Made by a program: the position numbers and the translations under genes
NCBI RefSeq assembly: GCF_900411375.1
Contig: NZ_LS422984.1
Coordinates: 427,632-491,631 of the forward strand
Source: Lentilactobacillus raoultii
GTDB taxonomy: Bacteria; Bacillota; Bacilli; Lactobacillales; Lactobacillaceae
Direction: 5' to 3'
Length of the DNA: 64,000 bases
The notes under the pieces: generated by a model
What the model was told of the DNA's origin: nothing
The model's input: the letters and a program-made list of their open reading frames with translations, nothing else
Databases searched by the model: none
Part shown: piece by piece, positions 31,739 through 41,666 of the stretch
Layout: the number at the start of each line of letters is the position of its first letter
How positions within the stretch are numbered: the first letter of the stretch is position 1

Positions 31739-32075
31739 GCCCAGGGCCACTTTTAATGCCGACTTGAAGCGTTTGTCATGCTTAGATAAGACAATTATTG
31801 ATGAAGTTCGGGCAGCAGTTGATCTATTACTTGAACAACAGAAATTACCACCAGAGTTTGAAGATCATGAACTTAAGCGACGTCTATCAGGTTACAATGA
31901 GTTTCATTTACGCGATACGCCTAAAGGACAAGAGCCGAATGAGATCAATGATGTTTTGGTTGTTTATCGCATTGACGAAGATGAATTAGTTTTAATAGGA
32001 ATTCGAGTAGGCTCGCATGCACGGTTATTTCCTGGCCAAGCATGTGCAAAAGAGTACCATAGGAATGATAAATAG
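31719..32075 (+). CDS. YafQ/RelE family mRNA interferase toxin
   Basis: 118 aa from the ATG at 31719. It resembles YafQ-type ribosome-dependent nucleases: N-terminal KPRATFNADLKRL, then PPEFEDHELKRRLSGYNEFHLRD (about 47-69), DVLVVYRIDEDELVLIGIRVGSHARLF (about 80-106). The DH...L and final GSHxxLF elements carry the catalytic residues in this family (the His near position 102 and neighbours). An insertion (TPKGQEPNEIND) before the LVVYRI strand is longer than usual. Pairing with a YefM-type antitoxin is a mixed pairing but known. Confidence 0.8.
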   Translation: MTKLRFKPRATFNADLKRLSCLDKTIIDEVRAAVDLLLEQQKLPPEFEDHELKRRLSGYNEFHLRDTPKGQEPNEINDVLVVYRIDEDELVLIGIRVGSHARLFPGQACAKEYHRNDK

Positions 32076-32155
32076 CAGAATTTGGCGTTAAAATTCTCGA
32101 TTAAGATCGCTTCTTTTACTAGGGTAACCCAAATAATCCTCATACCATTCAGTTA

Positions 32156-32203
32156 AAAAACCGTCAGGCTCAACAAATTAATACTGTTGATCTGACGGTT
32201 TTT
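32156..32203 (+). terminator. Bidirectional terminator
   Basis: AAAAACCGTCAG pairs with CTGACGGTTTTT, inner part TCAACA/TGTTGA; between the toxin and dapF. Confidence 0.85.
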
Positions 32204-32223
32204 ATTTGGCTTGCTGTAAAAAG

Positions 32224-33213
32224 CTAAACTTCCTGTTGCTTTAGTTGATTGACAAAGTTCAGATAATTCCGCTGTTCACCGGTGGCTTTAATTTTTGCCC
32301 GGTGTAATTGATGGACATGAAGGTCAGCATCCGGAATCGTAATCTGATGTGTAAAGGTGGCGTTACCGATTAAATCGATGTGATAGGTCCTGTTATCGTC
32401 ATGCACCCGGGTCTTAACCATCCCGCCTGGGTTATAGACGGAAATCGGCTTTTCAAAGTCGGCAGTTTGTGGATAATTTAAGCAGAAGGCCAAACTAGTT
32501 GCCGACATGCCGGTTCCACAGGCATTGGTAAAGCCGACGCCGCGTTCGTATGTCCGCACAAATAGTTGATTATGATCCAAAATTTGGGCAAAGCTAACGT
32601 TGACGCCATCTGGAAAGTACTGATTTGGTTGATTCAATTGTTTGCCCAGTCGGCCAAGCAAATTGGAATGCAGTACTTCTGAAGAGACAAAGCTGATCAA
32701 GTGGGGATTTGGCACCGCAATCGCTGTGAATTTTAATTCCTGTGCAAAAGCCGGCGCTTCTTTATCGATCAATGTGTCGCCACCCAAGTGATCAAACGGC
32801 AGGCTGGCCTTATCAAATGACACTGGTGAAATTTCAACGCTGAAAGTCGGGACACCGGCAGCTAATTCGGCTTCACGATGAACTGACAAATCACTGTCCA
32901 ACGTTTCAACCTTGAAGGTGTCCTGCTGATACTTATCCGACAGGTAGCGGGCAACGGTTCGCAAGCCATTGCCACACATTGAGGCGATACTGCCGTCCGT
33001 ATTAATGACCTCCATACTGCCGAGTGCGCCGGGATGATCAGAATGGTCAATCACTAAGACACCATCGGCCCCGTCCAGCAGGCCTTTGGTTGGATCCGTT
33101 ATTTGTTTGGTTAAGGCAACCAACTCCGGCTGGGTCAGCTTGGTTTTTAATTTAGTCTGATCCAAGATAAAAAATTGATTTTGTGAACCATGGACTTTAA
33201 GTAATTGCGCCAT
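32224..33213 (-). CDS. dapF: Diaminopimelate epimerase
   Basis: Converts LL- to meso-diaminopimelate, the last step before LysA and the cell wall. 329 aa, somewhat longer than the usual 270-280 aa because of a longer C-terminus. The two catalytic cysteines are in SMCGNGLRTVARYL (about 79-92) and TNACGTGMSATSLAF (about 226-240). It follows lysC by 26 nt on the same strand. GGAGG lies before the ATG. Confidence 0.95.
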   Translation of the reverse strand: MAQLLKVHGSQNQFFILDQTKLKTKLTQPELVALTKQITDPTKGLLDGADGVLVIDHSDHPGALGSMEVINTDGSIASMCGNGLRTVARYLSDKYQQDTFKVETLDSDLSVHREAELAAGVPTFSVEISPVSFDKASLPFDHLGGDTLIDKEAPAFAQELKFTAIAVPNPHLISFVSSEVLHSNLLGRLGKQLNQPNQYFPDGVNVSFAQILDHNQLFVRTYERGVGFTNACGTGMSATSLAFCLNYPQTADFEKPISVYNPGGMVKTRVHDDNRTYHIDLIGNATFTHQITIPDADLHVHQLHRAKIKATGEQRNYLNFVNQLKQQEV

Positions 33214-33239
33214 AATGAAGCCTCCATATTGTCAATAAG

Positions 33240-34643
33240 TTAAATAATTGTTGAATCCAGGCGAACCGTTGATGATGGTTTAGCGGCTTGACCCGACTTA
33301 AAAAAATGATCGTAAATGTATCTAATCGCATCGTCGGCATCGGATTCTCGGGTGCCCAACATGATCGAGATTCGCGAAGCTCCCTGATTAATCATATGAA
33401 CTGCGATGTTGTGTTCGGCAAGCGGGCGGATAATGTTCTCAATGGTTCCTATTCTAGCACGCATGCCCTCACCGACAACCATAATGATGGCGTAATCGTC
33501 GATCCATTCCATATCATCGGGCTTAACTGTGTTTTGAATATCGTGACACATTTTATGAATTGTGTCGTCGTTGAGTTGATTACGATCAAAAATAATCGTT
33601 AAATCATCGATCCCGGATGGCATGTGTTCGTAAGAAACCCCGTACTTATACAGAATTTGGAGAATTTTAAGGGTAAAACCAACTTCTTTATTCAGCAGGT
33701 AACGGTGGAGGTAAAGGGCCGCAAATCGATTGGAACCGGTAATTCCGGTGACTGGTCGTTTAATTGACAATTCCTTTTCCGGTACAATCAGGGTTCCTGG
33801 TAATTCGGGGTGGTTGGTATTTTTAACGTTAATGGGCACTTGACCTTGAATCGCAGGGATAATGGCTTCATCGTTGAAAACTGAAAAGCCGGCATAGGAA
33901 AGTTCCCGCATCTCCCGGAAAGTCATTTTGGAAATTGGGATTGGATGGTCAACAATCTTTGGGTTGGCGGCATAAATAGCATTCACATCGGTAAAGTTTT
34001 CATAAAGGGAAGCGTGAAGTCCGCGTGCTAGAATTGAACCGGTAATATCCGAACCGCCGCGGGCAAAAGTGACAATTTCGCCTTGGGTCGTAAAGCCGAA
34101 GAAGCCGGGGAAGATCAATTTTTCGTCCCCGTATTTTAATTGCTTCAAGTGAGTATAAGTTGCTTCAAGAATGGACGCCCCGTTAGGATTATCCGTGAGT
34201 AAAATGCCGGCTTCTGATGGGTCAACAAAGCGGGCTTTAGTCCCCAGTTGATTTAAGCAGGCGGCAAATAGCTCGGCATTTAATCGTTCACCGTGGGCTT
34301 TGAAGGCTGCCATTAAGTAGTCGGCGTTGGGGTAGGTTTTGGTAGGCAAGGCGGTCAGTTTAGCTTTAATGTCATTTAAAACCTGCTGATCAACGTTAAA
34401 ACCAGTGCCGATTTCTTGATAACGAGCAAAAATTTCCTCAGCATATGAATTTGGCTGATGGGCTAATGTTGCCTTGGCGTATTTAATCAATAAATCCGTG
34501 ACCTTGATATCTCCCTCGAACCGTTTGCCGGGTGCTGACGTCACGACCACTTGTCTATCCGGATCGGCTAACACAATCCGAATGACCTTTTTAAACTGGG
34601 CGGCATCCGCTAGCGAACTACCACCAAACTTAACAACTTTCAT
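33240..34643 (-). CDS. lysC: Aspartate kinase
   Basis: First step from aspartate to lysine, threonine and methionine. 467 aa from the ATG at 34643. Kinase motif MKVVKFGGSSLADA at the N-terminus, GERLNAELFAACL, and FARGGSDITGSILARGL (about 195-211). The C-terminal half has two ACT-type segments (VGFTLKILQILYKYGVSYEHMPSGIDDLTIIF and IGTIENIIRPLAEHNIAVHMINQGAS), so end-product inhibition is likely. It has its own promoter and no riboswitch, unlike the divergent lysine operon. Confidence 0.95.
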   Translation of the reverse strand: MKVVKFGGSSLADAAQFKKVIRIVLADPDRQVVVTSAPGKRFEGDIKVTDLLIKYAKATLAHQPNSYAEEIFARYQEIGTGFNVDQQVLNDIKAKLTALPTKTYPNADYLMAAFKAHGERLNAELFAACLNQLGTKARFVDPSEAGILLTDNPNGASILEATYTHLKQLKYGDEKLIFPGFFGFTTQGEIVTFARGGSDITGSILARGLHASLYENFTDVNAIYAANPKIVDHPIPISKMTFREMRELSYAGFSVFNDEAIIPAIQGQVPINVKNTNHPELPGTLIVPEKELSIKRPVTGITGSNRFAALYLHRYLLNKEVGFTLKILQILYKYGVSYEHMPSGIDDLTIIFDRNQLNDDTIHKMCHDIQNTVKPDDMEWIDDYAIIMVVGEGMRARIGTIENIIRPLAEHNIAVHMINQGASRISIMLGTRESDADDAIRYIYDHFFKSGQAAKPSSTVRLDSTII

Positions 34644-34799
34644 CAACTGTCCACTCCCTATTTTCCCATTAACTGAAAATTTAGTTAAAAATCGTTAAGT
34701 CGAATTTTAGCACAATTTGGCAACTAGTAAAGCCCCTTTGTTAAAAAATAATCCGGGTTAGTGAGTGGCAAATCGGTACTGAGTAGCCATTTTATCCAG

Positions 34800-34828
34800 A
34801 AATAATATTTTTAACAGATAAATGTCAA
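34800..34828 (-). promoter_or_regulatory. lysC-dapF promoter
   Basis: Minus strand TTGACA (34823-34828), 17 nt, TTATTT (34800-34805). A second possible promoter nearer the gene is TTTACT-N16-TAAAAT. No riboswitch fold was recognised in the leader, and the 180 nt between this and the L-box hold nothing else I can support. Confidence 0.5.
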
Positions 34829-35008
34829 ATTAGTGTGAATTGATTAATCGATAAAAGAGCATGTCACTTGGCTGGCCTACTGATTTAAGGCGATTAAAGG
34901 GCACTTTTTAGTCGATTTCATCGGAATGTCAGCTATTAATTGATGGAGATTTGCCGCAAAAGGTTGACGAATCATGAGAAGCATTATAAACTAATTAGTA
35001 AATAATCA

Positions 35009-35267
35009 TTAGAGGTCGCAACCAACAAGAGTAATCAGTGGAGTTTCTACTTGAACAAAGAAGCTGATGAAAGGGGCGGTTGCCGAAGCACCGGGGTAGG
35101 TAGACCTCGGCGCGCTGGGACTTGGCTTAAGAGGCTTTGGACTGTCGCAGCAAAAATCGTCAGCTGCGGGGCGCTAACGACGACAAAATTGATAAAGAAT
35201 CTTTAGAGTAGTTAAAAAATTCCGAATCTCTTTGTTTAGTTAGTCGCTAAGCAAAGAGATTTTTTTG
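35009..35267 (+). promoter_or_regulatory. Lysine riboswitch (L-box) with terminator
   Basis: AGAGGTCGCAACC, AGAGTAATCAGTGGAG, GATGAAAGGGGCGGTTGCC, CGAAGCACCGGG, GCGCTGGGACTTGGC and GGACTGTCGCAGC follow the L-box consensus in order (35011-35152). The expression platform ends in ATCTCTTTG...CAAAGAGAT plus a run of T (35226-35267). Lysine binding would cause termination before lysA. A TTGACG/TAAACT promoter lies upstream at about 34962-34990. Confidence 0.93.
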
Positions 35268-35304
35268 TTCCCTTTTTTGAAAATGAGTTGGAGGAAATTG
35301 AAAA

Positions 35305-36612
35305 ATGAGTAGTGATATCAGTCAGATTCAAATTAACCAAGCTGGGCACCTGGCGATTGGTGGGGCAGATGCCTTGAAGTTGGTAAAAAAATATCAAACC
35401 CCGTTGGTCGTCTACGATGTTTCGGCGATTCGGGATCAAATCCACCATTTTCAGAAAGTCTTTGAAGATAATCACGTGGCTTACGCAGTCAGTTACGCCA
35501 GCAAAGCGTTTGCCTGTATTGCAATGTTTCAACTGATTAATCAGGAAAATGCCCACATCGACGTGGTTTCCGGCGGCGAACTTTACACGGCCATTAAAGC
35601 CGGCTTTCCAATGGATCACGTCAGCTTTCACGGCAATAACAAATCTCGTGAAGAACTGGAAATGGCCGTTGATTATCAAATCGGCGTGATCATTTTAGAT
35701 AATTTCCACGAAATTGAGTTGCTAAAACAGATTTTGACCGCTAAGGATGCCCATATTAACGTGATGCTTCGGGTAACACCAGGAGTCTCAGCTCACACAC
35801 ACGAATATGATCAGACTGGGCAGACCGATAGTAAATTCGGCTTTGACCTCAAGAGTGGCCAGGCACGGCAAGCCTTGGATGAAGTGTTAGCCGACTCTCG
35901 GATGACGATGCTTGGCATTCACGCCCACATCGGGTCGCAAATTTTTGAAGTCAAGGGTTTTGAAATGGCGGCAACCAAGTTAATTGAAACTCTTGGGCAG
36001 TGGCGCGATGAGACTGGCTATGTGGCAAAGATGGTTAACGTTGGTGGGGGCTTTGGAATTCGATATACCGAAACGGATGATCCAATTGCACCGGAAATGT
36101 TTGTCGATGCCATCGTCAAAGCGATTAAAAAACGTGTCGGTGAACTGAATCTGCCAATGCCGGCTGTTTGGATTGAACCGGGCCGCTCGATTGCCGGGCC
36201 AGCGGGATATAATCTTTACACCGTTGGCAGTCGTAAAGATGTTCCCGGAATTCGTCCATACGTGACCGTTGATGGTGGCATGGGTGACAACATTCGCCCG
36301 GCACTTTATCAGGCGAAGTACGATGCCGTCTTGGCCAGTGATCCCAAGGCGCCGGCTGAAGAAACGGTCCGGATCGCCGGAAAATATTGTGAGTCCGGTG
36401 ATATCCTGATTCAAAAACAGGCGTTACCAAAAACCAAACCCGGGGATGTGTTGGCAATGCTGGCAACCGGGGCTTATGGTTATGCCATGGCATCCAATTA
36501 TAACCGCAATCCACGGCCGGCAGTGGTCTTCGTTGAAAATGGTCACGACCAACTGGCCATTCGGCGTGAGACCTATGATGACCTCATCAAACTTGATCAA
36601 CCGCTTCAATAA
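35305..36612 (+). CDS. lysA: Diaminopimelate decarboxylase
   Basis: PLP enzyme making lysine from meso-DAP; first gene of the riboswitch operon. 435 aa. Schiff-base lysine in AVSYASKAFACIAM (about 54-67). HIGSQIFEV (about 211-219), NVGGGFGIRY (about 245-254), EPGRSIAGPAG (about 292-302), and active-site cysteine in GKYCESGDIL (about 351-360). GGAGG lies 9 nt before the ATG. Next gene follows after 34 nt. Confidence 0.97.
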   Translation: MSSDISQIQINQAGHLAIGGADALKLVKKYQTPLVVYDVSAIRDQIHHFQKVFEDNHVAYAVSYASKAFACIAMFQLINQENAHIDVVSGGELYTAIKAGFPMDHVSFHGNNKSREELEMAVDYQIGVIILDNFHEIELLKQILTAKDAHINVMLRVTPGVSAHTHEYDQTGQTDSKFGFDLKSGQARQALDEVLADSRMTMLGIHAHIGSQIFEVKGFEMAATKLIETLGQWRDETGYVAKMVNVGGGFGIRYTETDDPIAPEMFVDAIVKAIKKRVGELNLPMPAVWIEPGRSIAGPAGYNLYTVGSRKDVPGIRPYVTVDGGMGDNIRPALYQAKYDAVLASDPKAPAEETVRIAGKYCESGDILIQKQALPKTKPGDVLAMLATGAYGYAMASNYNRNPRPAVVFVENGHDQLAIRRETYDDLIKLDQPLQ

Positions 36613-36646
36613 AAACAACTACTTAAATTAAGGGAGAATAATTGTT

Positions 36647-37357
36647 ATGGAACAACTAAGTGCACGAGAAATCATTGACTACATTGGCAATGCCAAAAAG
36701 AAGACGCCGGTGAAAGTTTACGTTAAAGGTCATCTTAAAGACGTCAAAATTCCCAAATCGATTCAAGCATTCGTTGAAAAACATACCGCGATATTATTTG
36801 GCGATTGGAAAGATGTCGCACCTTTTTTGAAAACTCATCAGGATCAAATTAAAGATACCCGGATCGAATCCGATGCAACCAACTCAGCTGTTCCATTATT
36901 AGATGCTAAAAATGTCAATGCCCGAATTGAACCGGGCGCGGTGATTCGCGATCACGTGACGATTGGTGATAATGCCGTCATTATGATGGGCGCCATCATT
37001 AATATTGGTGCTGAAATTGGGGCCGACAGTATGATTGACATGGGCGTTGTTATGGGCGGTCGGGCCATCGTTGGCAAGCATGCTCACATCGGGGCCGGCG
37101 CCGTTTTAGCCGGGGTCATTGAACCAGCTTCGGCTAAACCGGTTCAAATCGACGATAACGTCTTAATTGGCGCCAATGCCGTCGTGATTGAAGGGGTCCA
37201 CGTTGGTGAAGGTGCAGTAGTCGCGGCCGGTGCTGTGGTAACTGAGGATGTCGCACCCTATACGATGGTGGCTGGAATGCCGGCCCGTAAGATCAAAGAT
37301 GTTGACGCCAAGACCAAGTCCAAGACGACACTTGAAGACGATTTAAGAAAGCTGTGA
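36647..37357 (+). CDS. dapH: Tetrahydrodipicolinate N-acetyltransferase
   Basis: Acetylates tetrahydrodipicolinate, the entry to the acetylase branch of lysine synthesis. 236 aa. The N-terminal helical domain (about 1-80) is followed by hexapeptide repeats of a left-handed beta-helix (about 90-220): [58 protein letters not shown] and so on, with the late [28 protein letters not shown]. The pattern matches B. subtilis YkuQ. Located between lysA and dapL. Confidence 0.96.
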   Translation: MEQLSAREIIDYIGNAKKKTPVKVYVKGHLKDVKIPKSIQAFVEKHTAILFGDWKDVAPFLKTHQDQIKDTRIESDATNSAVPLLDAKNVNARIEPGAVIRDHVTIGDNAVIMMGAIINIGAEIGADSMIDMGVVMGGRAIVGKHAHIGAGAVLAGVIEPASAKPVQIDDNVLIGANAVVIEGVHVGEGAVVAAGAVVTEDVAPYTMVAGMPARKIKDVDAKTKSKTTLEDDLRKL

Positions 37358-37361
37358 TTTG

Positions 37362-38519
37362 ATGGCTCAACTAACAACTAGTGATTTAATTGCGATTCGT
37401 CGACATTTGCATGAATACCCGGAACTGGCGATGCAGGAAGTGAACACTCATCAATACTTATTATCAGTGATTAAAAAGTTTAACCAGGCCAATCTTGAAA
37501 TTCGTGAACTTAAAGAATTACCAACCGCATTATTGGTCTATGTTCATGGTAGCGATCCTAAAAGAACAATCGGTTATCGAACCGATATTGATGCGCTACC
37601 AGTCACCGAGCAGACTGGCTTGCCGTTTTCTTCCAAAAATCCAGGGGTCATGCACGCTTGTGGCCATGACATCCATATGACCGTTGCCTTAGGCGTTCTT
37701 AACTGGTTCAGTGAGCATCAACCCAAGGACAACCTGATTTTCTTCTTTCAACCGGCTGAAGAAAGCCAAAACGGTGGAAAAGTGGCTTATGAAAAGGGCG
37801 TCTTTACCGGCAAGTGGCGACCGGATGAATTTTACGGGTTGCATGATAATCCTAATCTACCTACCGGTGCGATTGGCTGTCGAATGGGAACGCTGTTTGC
37901 CGGGACAACCGAAGTCAACGTAGATTTAATCGGTAAAAGTGGTCACGCCGCTTACCCGCAGGATGCTAACGATATGGTGGTTGCGGCGGCCCAGTTTATC
38001 AACCAGGTCCAAACCATTGTTTCCAGAAGCGTTAACCCGATTGAAGGCGGTGTGATCACCTTTGGTAAGCTTGAAGCCGGAACCATTCGAAATGTGATTG
38101 CCGGTCGGGCTCGAATTGAAGGGACAATTCGGGGACTGACCCAGAAGATGATCGAACACATCGTTATGCGGCTCAAACAGGTCGCCAATGGGGTGGCAAC
38201 CAGCTATGGGGCAACGGTTAACATTGAGTTTAATCAGGGCGGTTATTTACCTGTTGAAAATAACGAAGCACTTACGAAACGGTTGATTGCGTTTGCCAAG
38301 CAGGACCCCAAAACCCAGTTTATCGAAACCCAGCCAGCAATGACCGGGGAAGACTTTGGCTACTTATTATCGAAAATTCCCGGCACTATGTTTTGGCTGG
38401 GAGTTGACGATGATTCACCTTTGCACGCGCCCACTTTAAATCCAAAGGAATCAGCTATTCCAAAGGGGATCCAATCAATTATCAGATTTCTCGAGTTTCG
38501 ACAACAGGCAACAGATTAA
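37362..38519 (+). CDS. dapL: N-acetyldiaminopimelate deacetylase
   Basis: M20 metallopeptidase-type deacetylase, 385 aa from the ATG at 37362, 4 nt after dapH. Metal-site motifs [11 protein letters not shown] (about 96-106), PAEESQNGG (about 130-138), [11 protein letters not shown] (about 158-168), and the dimerisation domain about 180-295. The C-terminal [10 protein letters not shown] and HAPTLNP supply the last ligand. The context between dapH and dapA supports acetyl-DAP over other M20 amino-acid amidohydrolases. Confidence 0.94.
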   Translation: MAQLTTSDLIAIRRHLHEYPELAMQEVNTHQYLLSVIKKFNQANLEIRELKELPTALLVYVHGSDPKRTIGYRTDIDALPVTEQTGLPFSSKNPGVMHACGHDIHMTVALGVLNWFSEHQPKDNLIFFFQPAEESQNGGKVAYEKGVFTGKWRPDEFYGLHDNPNLPTGAIGCRMGTLFAGTTEVNVDLIGKSGHAAYPQDANDMVVAAAQFINQVQTIVSRSVNPIEGGVITFGKLEAGTIRNVIAGRARIEGTIRGLTQKMIEHIVMRLKQVANGVATSYGATVNIEFNQGGYLPVENNEALTKRLIAFAKQDPKTQFIETQPAMTGEDFGYLLSKIPGTMFWLGVDDDSPLHAPTLNPKESAIPKGIQSIIRFLEFRQQATD

Positions 38520-38584
38520 CTAATACTGAATTGATTTGTGATAGAAGAGTATTGAAATTAAACTTAAAGAAAGTAGGGATTTTT

Positions 38585-39481
38585 ATGATTAATGCAGATA
38601 TTATGACAGCGATTATTACCCCGTTTAGTGATGACGGCACGATTAACTTTGACGCACTTGAGAAGCTGACAAATCATTTGCTTGAAACCGGTAGCCGCGG
38701 CTTTGTCATTGGCGGGACGACTGGTGAGACGCCAACGTTGAGTCATGATGAGAAAGTCGAACTCTACACGCGGTTTGCCAAGATTGTCGACGGCCGCGGG
38801 GTGGTCATTGCCGGTACAGGCAGCAATAATACTTATGAGACGGCAAAGTTTACAGCTGAAGTTGGCCAGATTCCCGGCGTTGATTATGCTTTAGTGGTTG
38901 TGCCATACTATAATAAGCCGGATCAGCGGGGGATGATCGCCCACTTTACAGCGGTTGCTGAGCAGTCTTCTGTACCAATCATTATTTATAATATTCCTGG
39001 ACGAACCGGCGTCACGATGGCGAATGACACGGTTGTTGAACTGGCCAAAAATCCAAACATTGCGGGTGTTAAGCAATGTACATCCATGGACGATTTTGAG
39101 TACATCGTTGAACACACGGCCGATGACTTTAACGTCTTCACTGGTGAAGATGCCCAGGCACTTTTTGCCAGAGTCGTTGGTGGCCGCGGCGTGATTTCAG
39201 TTGCCAGTCACATTTATGGCGAGGAAATGCGTCAAATGTACGATGATCTCTACGATGGTGATTATAAAGCGGCGGGCGATCTGATGCGGTTCTTGAGCCC
39301 GAAAATCAAGGCACTCTTCAGTTATCCATCACCGTCACCGGTTAAGGCGGTTTTGAACGCCCAGGGGTATCACGTGGGTGACTGCCGGTTACCGATTTTG
39401 TCATTAAACGATGACGAAAAAGCGATTTTGGCAAAGCGGCTGGGGATTTCCAGCTTGACTGCCCTACAGTCTGAAAGCTGA
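38585..39481 (+). CDS. dapA: 4-hydroxy-tetrahydrodipicolinate synthase
   Basis: Condenses aspartate semialdehyde with pyruvate. 298 aa from the ATG at 38585 (AAAGTAGGG site upstream). TIM barrel with [15 protein letters not shown] (about 43-57), the catalytic tyrosine in [12 protein letters not shown] (about 105-116), YNIPGRTG (about 137-144), and the Schiff-base lysine in AGVKQCTSM (about 160-168). Lysine inhibition residues cannot be judged by eye. Confidence 0.96.
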   Translation: MINADIMTAIITPFSDDGTINFDALEKLTNHLLETGSRGFVIGGTTGETPTLSHDEKVELYTRFAKIVDGRGVVIAGTGSNNTYETAKFTAEVGQIPGVDYALVVVPYYNKPDQRGMIAHFTAVAEQSSVPIIIYNIPGRTGVTMANDTVVELAKNPNIAGVKQCTSMDDFEYIVEHTADDFNVFTGEDAQALFARVVGGRGVISVASHIYGEEMRQMYDDLYDGDYKAAGDLMRFLSPKIKALFSYPSPSPVKAVLNAQGYHVGDCRLPILSLNDDEKAILAKRLGISSLTALQSES

Positions 39482-39561
39482 TCGACTGGCTCTGATGATC
39501 AATCGGGGCCCTCATGATCAAATGAAAATAAGTATTCAACATAAAGGAGTTTGCGTTCACT

Positions 39562-40335
39562 ATGATAAAAGTTCTGGTTGCTGGTTTTATGGGATCAATG
39601 GGTCAAAAAACGGTCCAAATGGTTAATGAAAGTGACAATTTCGAGTTGGTTGGTGGTTATAATCCCGGCATTGACGTTGCGCATCTGCAAGGAATGGGAC
39701 TAAACGACAACGTGAAATTATTCAGCAACTTGGCTGATATCAAGACCGATGCGGATGTTTGGATTGATTTTACCGTTCCAAGTGCGGTTTTTAGCAACGT
39801 TAAATTTGCCATTGAACACGGGATTCATCCGGTGGTCGGCACTTCCGGAATGAAAGAGGATCAAATTAAACAGTTGCAGCAGTTAGCCGAAGAAAAGGGC
39901 GTCGGTGGCATCATCGCACCTAATTTCGGTTTGTCGGCCGTTTTATTGATGAAGTTTGCCAAAGAAGCAGCTAAGTATATGCCAGATGTTGAAATTATTG
40001 AGATGCATCATGATGATAAGTTGGATGCTCCTTCCGGCACGGCACTTTCGACCGCTCAGATGATTAGCGAAGTAAGAGGTGACCATCCGACACCTAAATC
40101 AGAAGAAACATTAAAGGGCGTTCGCGGTGGCGACTATCATGGCATTAAAATTCACTCAGTTAGACTGCCGGGTTACGTGGCCCATGAACAGGTTCTCTTT
40201 GGTGGTAAGGGTGAAGCATTGACGATTCGTCAAGATTCATTTGACCGCGGTTCCTTTATGAACGGTGTTAAATTAGCGGTACCGACTGCAGCTAAAGCCA
40301 CTAAGTTGATTGTTGGCTTGGAAAATATTCTTTAA
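39562..40335 (+). CDS. dapB: 4-hydroxy-tetrahydrodipicolinate reductase
   Basis: NAD(P)H-dependent second step after DapA. 257 aa. Rossmann motif [15 protein letters not shown] (about 4-18, a variant of the usual G-x-x-G-x-x-G), VGTSGM and [15 protein letters not shown], catalytic [15 protein letters not shown] (about 147-161), and [26 protein letters not shown] lies before the ATG. Ends 22 nt before patA. Confidence 0.96.
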   Translation: MIKVLVAGFMGSMGQKTVQMVNESDNFELVGGYNPGIDVAHLQGMGLNDNVKLFSNLADIKTDADVWIDFTVPSAVFSNVKFAIEHGIHPVVGTSGMKEDQIKQLQQLAEEKGVGGIIAPNFGLSAVLLMKFAKEAAKYMPDVEIIEMHHDDKLDAPSGTALSTAQMISEVRGDHPTPKSEETLKGVRGGDYHGIKIHSVRLPGYVAHEQVLFGGKGEALTIRQDSFDRGSFMNGVKLAVPTAAKATKLIVGLENIL

Positions 40336-40357
40336 GACGAGACGGGAGATAGAGACT

Positions 40358-41545
40358 ATGCCAAAATTAAAGCAGGGACTTTCAGAAGTTGTTAACAAAC
40401 ATGTCAAAGCGGTTGGCCCGTCTGGAATTCGTGAATTTGATCAAAAGATTTCATCAATTCCCGGGATTGTGAAGCTGACACTGGGTGAACCGGATTTTAA
40501 CGTACCGGAACACGTTAAACAGGCAGCCATTCGCAGCATTCAAAATAACAAATCCCACTATTCATCTCAAAAGGGAATTCCTGAATTGCGACAAGCTATC
40601 AGCCGTTATTTAAAACGCAAAACGGGCGTGACGTATGATCCCGAATCTGAAATTGTGGTCACAATTGGTGCTACTGAAGCAATCTTTTCGTCACTGACAG
40701 CAATGCTAAATCCTGGTGATAAAGTTATCGTACCCACCCCGGCTTTTGCCCTGTACTTTCCGGTGATTCAGGTTGCCGGCGCTGAACTGATTACCATTGA
40801 TACATCGGCTGACGGGTTTGTGTTGACACCTGAAAAATTGCAGAAAGCGTTAGATGAGAACGGGGATGCGGTAAAGGCGATTGTTTTGAATTACCCATCA
40901 AATCCAACCGGCATTGAGTATTCGGAGAAACAGTTACAGGCTTTGGCGGATATTATTGCCAAACATCGGCTATTTGTTTTAGCAGATGAAATTTACAATG
41001 AACTGACCTATGGTGTTGAACACCATTCGATTGCCCAATTATTGCCGGAACAAACAATTGTCGTTAATGGGGTCTCCAAATCCCATGCCATGACTGGGTA
41101 TCGCATCGGTTATTTTGCGGCGCCAAAGGATTTCGTTACTAATGCAGCTAAAATGCATGGGTTTGCGGTAACCTGCCCTTCCAATCCGGCACAGTATGCA
41201 GCACTGGAAGCCCTGACAAATGGCTTGGAAGACGCGGTACCAATGCGTGAACAGTATCATAAGCGCCGTGATTACATTACCAAGCGGCTACAGGAAATGG
41301 GGATGGAAATGGCACTCCCCCAAGGTGCCTTTTATGTTTTTGCCAAAATCCCGGATGCCATTGATGAGTCACCAGTTGAGTTTGCGACTGATCTGGCTGA
41401 GAAAGCCAAAGTCGGCGTTGTCCCGGGCTCTGCGTTTGGTCCTGGCGGGCAACGTTATATCCGGCTATCATATGCGGCTTCAGATGATGATATTAAATTG
41501 GCAATGGATCGAATGAGTGCTTATATGCTGGAGCGGGTGAAGTGA
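40358..41545 (+). CDS. patA: N-acetyl-LL-diaminopimelate aminotransferase (PatA-type, fold I)
   Basis: PLP aminotransferase, 395 aa from the ATG at 40358, which follows a GGGAG site. Class I motifs: LTLGEPDFNVPEHV (about 36-49), VTIGATEAIFSSL, NYPSNPTGIEY (about 178-188), LADEIYNELTY, the PLP lysine in VVNGVSKSHAMTGYRIGY (about 230-247), and YIRLSYAAS with the substrate-binding arginine. Its place between dapB and asd argues for acetyl-DAP transamination; an additional role on aromatic amino acids is possible. Confidence 0.92.
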   Translation: MPKLKQGLSEVVNKHVKAVGPSGIREFDQKISSIPGIVKLTLGEPDFNVPEHVKQAAIRSIQNNKSHYSSQKGIPELRQAISRYLKRKTGVTYDPESEIVVTIGATEAIFSSLTAMLNPGDKVIVPTPAFALYFPVIQVAGAELITIDTSADGFVLTPEKLQKALDENGDAVKAIVLNYPSNPTGIEYSEKQLQALADIIAKHRLFVLADEIYNELTYGVEHHSIAQLLPEQTIVVNGVSKSHAMTGYRIGYFAAPKDFVTNAAKMHGFAVTCPSNPAQYAALEALTNGLEDAVPMREQYHKRRDYITKRLQEMGMEMALPQGAFYVFAKIPDAIDESPVEFATDLAEKAKVGVVPGSAFGPGGQRYIRLSYAASDDDIKLAMDRMSAYMLERVK

Positions 41546-41666
41546 GTGGTACACGCTAAATGAACAACTGTTAACTAATCATGATACTCGAGGGTTGTCA
41601 TTTGTTCGAGATTAAAGTATGATTATATTATAATTAGAGCTTTTACAAATAAGGGAGTATTTTTAA

